From NCBI RefSeq assembly GCF_012927245.1, contig NZ_JABBGE010000010.1:205499-269498 (forward strand): a stretch of DNA of 64,000 nucleotides. The letters are read 5' to 3'. Below are positions 60,597-64,000 of the stretch, in pieces. The stretch comes from Streptomyces sp. R302. GTDB taxonomy: Bacteria; Actinomycetota; Actinomycetes; Streptomycetales; Streptomycetaceae. The position numbers were made by a program, and so were the translations under genes. The notes beneath the pieces are model-generated. The model saw nothing but the letters and a program-made list of their open reading frames with translations, made no database searches and had not been told where the DNA came from. The stretch's first letter is position 1, and each line of letters begins with the position of its first letter.

Positions 60597-61288
60597 CAGG
60601 CACCACCGCCCGTGACGCCGAGGCGCGCTTTCGCACGCCGCTCCAGGGCGTCCATCCCGGCCCCCAGGAGCGCGGCGAGCGCGAAGTACAGCAGGAGCAG
60701 CAGCAGATACGCGGCGGCCGTGCCGCCCGTCGCCGACCGCAGCTGGTCGATCGTGAAGGTCAGGTCGGCGACCGTCACCAGGGACAGCAGCGGGGTCGCC
60801 TTCAGGAGCTGGATCAGGAGGTTCTTGAAGGGCGGCACCATCAGCGGGTACGCCTGCGGCAGCACGATCCGCCGCAGCCGCAGGCCCGGCCCCATGCCCA
60901 GGGCGATCGCCGCCTCGGTCTGCGCGGCGGGCACGGCCGCGATCGCGCCGCGCACCACCTCCGCCCCGTACGCCCCGTAGTTGAGGCCGAAGGCGAGCAC
61001 CCCGCAGGCCATCGGCTCCAGCCGGAAGCCGAGCATCGGCAGCGCGAAGAAGAGCCAGAACAGCTGGACGTACAGCGAAGTGCCGCGCAGGAACTCGACG
61101 GTGACGCGGGTGGCGCCGCGCACGACGAGGAAGCGGGAGCGGGAGGCGAGGCCCAGGGCGAAGGCGACGAGCAGCGCGAGGGCCGCGCCGAGCGCCGTGG
61201 CCTCCAGGGTGACCAGCAGTCCCTGTCCGATCGCCGGGAGGGCCCGGCCCAGCTCGGACAGGAACACGGCCATGCCGGATTCGGTCAT
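60596..61288 (-). CDS. ehuC: Ectoine/hydroxyectoine ABC transporter permease
   Basis: A 230-residue HisMQ-type permease: GLLVTLEATALGAALALLVA, TRVTVEFLRGTSLYVQLFWL, EVVRGAIAAVPAAQTEAAIA, LGMGPGLRLRRIVLPQAYPL (EAA loop) and LLKATPLLSLVTVADL. ATG 61288 overlaps the EhuB stop (ATGA) and its own stop overlaps EhuD, so the operon is tightly coupled. Confidence 0.87.
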   Translation of the reverse strand: MTESGMAVFLSELGRALPAIGQGLLVTLEATALGAALALLVAFALGLASRSRFLVVRGATRVTVEFLRGTSLYVQLFWLFFALPMLGFRLEPMACGVLAFGLNYGAYGAEVVRGAIAAVPAAQTEAAIALGMGPGLRLRRIVLPQAYPLMVPPFKNLLIQLLKATPLLSLVTVADLTFTIDQLRSATGGTAAAYLLLLLLYFALAALLGAGMDALERRAKARLGVTGGGA

Positions 61289-62175
61289 CCCGCGCACAGC
61301 TCCGCGGTGCGCAGGGTGCTCGGCGGTACTTCGCGCTCGGTGAAGCCGTACTTCCCGATCAGCTTCACGTAGCGGGCCGGGTCGCCGGTGATCCGGGCCA
61401 GCTCGCGGTCGAACGCCTCCCGCAGCGAGACCGCGCCCTGCCGGAAGACCGCCCCGCCGGGGCTGTACTGCCGCACCCCGTCGACGACCGGTACGAACGG
61501 CTCCAGGACCTCCACGGCCTTGCCCTCGTTGGTGCGGGCGAGCCAGCGCAGCGAGATGCCGGTGAGGGCGAAGGCGTCGATCCGGCCTGCGAGCAGGGCG
61601 TCGAGGCCGTCCTGCTGCTTGGCGAGCGACACCAGGGCCCCGTCCCCGACGCCCGCCGCCTTCGCGTACCCGCTCTCCACGGCGGCCGTCAGGACGCCGA
61701 CACGGGCGTTCTTCGCCGCGCAGGAGGCGAGGTCGCTCAGGCCCTTCGGGTTGCCCTTGCGGACCATGAGCGCGGTGGGGGAGACGAACTCCGGCTCGGA
61801 GAAGGCGACTTTGGCGCAGCGTTCGGGGGTGATGGCCATGCCGGCGCTGACGACGTCGAATCGTCCGGCGAGCAGTCCGGGGATGAGGGCGCCGAACTCG
61901 GTGAGGGTGGGCTTGAGTTCGGGTATGCCGAGGGCGGTGAAGATCTCCCGGTGGAGGGTGGGTGCCTCGCCGGCGAGTTCGCCGCCGTCCTGGAAGCCGT
62001 ACGGTGCCTCGCCGGCGAAGCCGACCCGGACGTGGCCCTGCTTCCGCAGCTTCTCCAGCAGGTCCGCGTCCCCGCCGGGCGCGCCCGTGCCGGCCTCCGT
62101 GCGCGAGCAGGCGGCCAGCAGGCCGGGCACGGCGAGGGCGCCGAGCAGGTGTCTGCGGGAGAGGTGCGTGGTCAT
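61285..62175 (-). CDS. ehuB: Ectoine/hydroxyectoine-binding lipoprotein
   Basis: A 296-residue solute-binding protein (SBP_bac_3). The N-terminus SRRHLLGALAVPGLLAAC combines a twin-arginine motif with a lipobox (Cys23). The body carries VRVGFAGEAPYGFQDGGELA, EFGALIPGLLAGRFDVVSAG, MAITPERCAKVAFSEPEF and LLAGRIDAFALTGISLRWLA, typical of the EhuB branch. A stretch of nine G's lies just upstream (62188-62199), a possible slippage site before its ribosome site. It follows ectD after 41 bp, probably on the same transcript. Confidence 0.87.
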   Translation of the reverse strand: MTTHLSRRHLLGALAVPGLLAACSRTEAGTGAPGGDADLLEKLRKQGHVRVGFAGEAPYGFQDGGELAGEAPTLHREIFTALGIPELKPTLTEFGALIPGLLAGRFDVVSAGMAITPERCAKVAFSEPEFVSPTALMVRKGNPKGLSDLASCAAKNARVGVLTAAVESGYAKAAGVGDGALVSLAKQQDGLDALLAGRIDAFALTGISLRWLARTNEGKAVEVLEPFVPVVDGVRQYSPGGAVFRQGAVSLREAFDRELARITGDPARYVKLIGKYGFTEREVPPSTLRTAELCAG

Positions 62176-62216
62176 GTGCGTCCTTTCGCAGGGGGGGGGC
62201 GGGGCAGGAAGGAGGG

Positions 62217-63116
62217 TCAGCCGATCGGCGTGGTGTCCCGGGCGGCGATGTAGGAGGGTCGGCGGACGGGGGCGGCGAAGGGCAGTTCGGGTGCGTTTTC
62301 GACGCTGTTGAAGACGAGGAAGACGTTGCTGCGGGGGAAGGGGGTGATGTTGTCGCCGGAGCCGTGCATGGCGTTGCAGTCGAACCAGACGGCGGATCCG
62401 GCGTCGCCGGTGAAGTGTTCGATTCCGCAGGCTTCGGCGAAGGTGGTGAGTGCCTTGCGTGAGGGGGTGCCGGCGTCCTGCATCTGCAGGGATCGCTTGT
62501 AGTTGTCCTTGGGGGTCTCGCCGGCGCAGCCGAGGAAGGTGCGGTGGGAGCCGGGCATGATCATGAGGCTGCCGTTGGTGGTGAAGTTCGGGGTCAGTGC
62601 GATCGACACCGAGACGGTGCGCATCAGGGGGAGTCCGTCTTCGGCGTGCCAGGTCTCGAAGTCGGAGTGCCAGTAGAAGCCGCTGGCGCCGAAGCCGGGC
62701 TTGACGTTGATCCGTGATTGGTGGATGTAGACGTCGGAGCCGAGGATCTGTCGGGCGCGGTCGACGAGTCGGGGGTCGGTGGCGAGGCGGGCGAAGACCT
62801 CGCTGATCCGGTGGACTTCGAAGACGGAGCGGATTTCCTGGGAGCGGGGTTCGACGATGGCCCGTTCGTCGTTGCGGAGTTCGGGGTCGGTGACCAGGCG
62901 GTCGAGTTCCGCGCGGAGTTCGGTGACCTCTTCGGGGGTGACGAGGGCGTCGACGGCGAAGAAGCCGTTGCGCTCGTAGTCCTCGAGTTCGCGCGGCCAG
63001 AACGGGCCGGGCGTGCCCTCCTCGGACCAGACGACGGGTTCCTTGCGGTAGACGAGGGCTTCCTCGGTGCCGCGGGTGGGGTACGGGTCGACGGGGCGGG
63101 CGGGGGCGGTGGTCAT
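62217..63116 (-). CDS. ectD: Ectoine 5-hydroxylase
   Basis: A 299-residue Fe(II)/2-oxoglutarate dioxygenase that converts ectoine to 5-hydroxyectoine. Iron ligands His150 and Asp152 in FYWHSDFETWHAEDGLPLMR, the distal His252 in FDCNAMHGSGDN, the EctD signature stretch (FETWHAEDG) and SRINVKPGFGASGFYW all match EctD. PFPRSNVFLVFNSVEN is typical near the C-terminus. Length fits the family. Cytoplasmic. It stands 52 bp downstream of ectC in the ectABCD order. Confidence 0.95.
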   Translation of the reverse strand: MTTAPARPVDPYPTRGTEEALVYRKEPVVWSEEGTPGPFWPRELEDYERNGFFAVDALVTPEEVTELRAELDRLVTDPELRNDERAIVEPRSQEIRSVFEVHRISEVFARLATDPRLVDRARQILGSDVYIHQSRINVKPGFGASGFYWHSDFETWHAEDGLPLMRTVSVSIALTPNFTTNGSLMIMPGSHRTFLGCAGETPKDNYKRSLQMQDAGTPSRKALTTFAEACGIEHFTGDAGSAVWFDCNAMHGSGDNITPFPRSNVFLVFNSVENAPELPFAAPVRRPSYIAARDTTPIG

Positions 63117-63168
63117 CGCGGTGCGGGCCTTTCTCGTACGTACGGGGGAGGGGCGGTCGATCGGGGGG

Positions 63169-63579
63169 TCAGGCGTCGCCCGCCTCGGGCTCGGTCAGCA
63201 GCGGGTAGACGCCGTTCTCGTCGTGGTCCTCGCGGCCGGTCACCGGCGGGTTGAAGACGCACAGGCAGCGGAAGTCCTCCTTGACCCGGAGGCTGTGCCG
63301 CTCGTGGCCGTCGAGGAGGTACATCGTGCCGGGGGTGATCGTGTACGTCGTCCCGGTCTCGTGGTCGGTCAGTTCGGCCTCGCCGGCGGTGCAGACGACC
63401 GCCTCGACGTGGTTCGCGTACCACATGGCGGTCTCGGTCCCGGCGTACAGGACGGTCTCGTGGAGGGAGAAGCCGACGCGCTCGCGGGCGAGGACGATGC
63501 GCTTGCTCTCCCAGGTGCCGGAGGCGGACCTCACGTGCCGCTCGGTGTTCTCCAGCTCGGCGAAGGTGCGGACGATCAT
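63169..63579 (-). CDS. ectC: L-ectoine synthase
   Basis: A 136-residue cupin: FAELENTERHVRSASGTWES, RIVLARERVGFSLHETVLYA, GTETAMWYANHVEAVVCTAG, GTTYTITPGTMYLLDGHERH and CVFNPPVTGREDHDENGVYP. These are the hallmark EctC blocks, including the iron-ligand Glu/Tyr/His region. It cyclises N-gamma-acetyldiaminobutyrate to ectoine. ATG 63579 lies 26 bp downstream of the ectB stop. Confidence 0.95.
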   Translation of the reverse strand: MIVRTFAELENTERHVRSASGTWESKRIVLARERVGFSLHETVLYAGTETAMWYANHVEAVVCTAGEAELTDHETGTTYTITPGTMYLLDGHERHSLRVKEDFRCLCVFNPPVTGREDHDENGVYPLLTEPEAGDA

Positions 63580-63605
63580 GGGGAGTTGTCCTTCTCTCGG
63601 GGGTC

Positions 63606-64000
63606 TCAGGCGGTGTGGCGGACGGCGCGGGCGAGGATGCCGAGGCCCTCGTCGAGCTCGTCGTCGCTGACGGTCAGCGGCGGCAGCAGCTTGACGACCT
63701 CGTCGCGCGGACCCGACGTCTCGATGAGCAGGCCCAGTTCGAAGGCGCGCCGGCACACCGCGCGGGCCCGCTCCCCGTCCTCGAACTCCAGGCCCCACAC
63801 GAGCCCCCGGCCGCGCGGCACGGCCACCGGCCCGAGCTCGCCGAGCGCCGCCTCGACGGTGGCGGCCCGCCGCAGGGTGCGGTCGCGGAGGGTGGAGTCG
63901 CGCCAGTAGGTGTCGAGGGCGGCGGTGGCGGTGACGAAGGCGGGGTTGTTGCCGCGGAAGGTGCCGTTGTGTTCGCCGGGCTGCCATACGTCGAGTTCGT
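63606..64000 (-). CDS. ectB: Diaminobutyrate-2-oxoglutarate aminotransferase (5' part outside window)
   Basis: The C-terminal about 130 residues of a class III PLP aminotransferase: QPGEHNGTFRGNNPAFVTAT, YWRDSTLRDRTLR, GRGLVWGLEFEDGERARAVC, RRAFELGLLIETSGPRDEVV, KLLPPLTVSDDELDEGLGIL. The reading frame is open to the right edge, so the N-terminus and PLP lysine are not visible. EctB makes L-2,4-diaminobutyrate from aspartate semialdehyde. ectA should lie just beyond the window. Confidence 0.95.
   Translation of the reverse strand, partial: ELDVWQPGEHNGTFRGNNPAFVTATAALDTYWRDSTLRDRTLRRAATVEAALGELGPVAVPRGRGLVWGLEFEDGERARAVCRRAFELGLLIETSGPRDEVVKLLPPLTVSDDELDEGLGILARAVRHTA

Overview
The window is chromosomal DNA of a Streptomyces-type actinomycete. 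The bases are very GC-rich with near-saturated GC at third codon positions. GTG and TTG starts are frequent, stop/start overlaps (ATGA, GTGA) are common, twin-arginine and Ala-rich secretion signals abound, and several families are typical of the genus (DUF397/XRE pairs, a SARP regulator, ectoine genes). No rRNA, tRNA, CRISPR array, insertion sequence or replication origin was found.

Layout. 1-9.9 kb: ordinary accessory metabolism and regulation (quinone-oxidoreductase-like enzyme cut by the left edge, GlxA-type regulator, SMP-30/gluconolactonase, Lrp, HAD phosphatase, a TetR/MFS/SGNH efflux locus, two poorly known proteins, an alpha/beta hydrolase). 10.3-15.9 kb: a membrane PASTA-like protein, then an apparently decaying biosynthetic operon (frameshifted ATP-grasp gene, N-terminally truncated transporter, TTC38-like TPR protein, SAM methyltransferase). 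16-30 kb: an island of secreted enzymes. It holds two antigen-85-like esterases, a penicillin-acylase-type N-acylase, an FHA protein with a Ser/Thr kinase, and three different exoenzymes (lysozyme-like, GH43-like, NlpC/P60-like), each fused to a seven-repeat PLL-like lectin propeller. A SARP regulator with an unusual N-terminal LuxR-type helix-turn-helix lies at the end. Two promoters in the island share the same 21-bp element, built like a SARP-binding site (heptamers with an 11-bp period, 7 bp before the -10 box). This is the best candidate for an undescribed system.

31-38 kb: a cobalt/cobalamin locus. A cobalamin riboswitch precedes a BtuFCD-like ABC importer, beside an NmtR/CzrA-type metal sensor, its probable operator, a P1B-4-type metal-exporting ATPase and a small ferredoxin-like protein. 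38-45 kb: small membrane, DUF1876, CBS-BON and secreted proteins, and a dipeptidase-like secreted enzyme with a discoidin domain. 45-51 kb: a DUF4352 protein, a coiled-coil protein of unknown family, a WhiJ-like XRE/DUF397/ATPase set with a recent tandem duplication, a helix-turn-helix protein and a broken exonuclease gene.

51-54.4 kb: an FCD-type GntR regulator, a CaiB-type CoA transferase and a glutaryl-CoA-dehydrogenase-like enzyme. Their shared promoter carries ATTGGATCCAAT-type palindromes, and a second GGATCC cluster lies upstream of a FusB/FBP-type zinc-finger gene. 54.4-59.2 kb: a Pro/Ser-rich membrane protein, a phytoene-desaturase-like flavoenzyme and a membrane protein. 59.2-64 kb: ectB (cut by the right edge)-ectC-ectD followed by ehuBCDA, joining ectoine/hydroxyectoine synthesis to its probable re-uptake.
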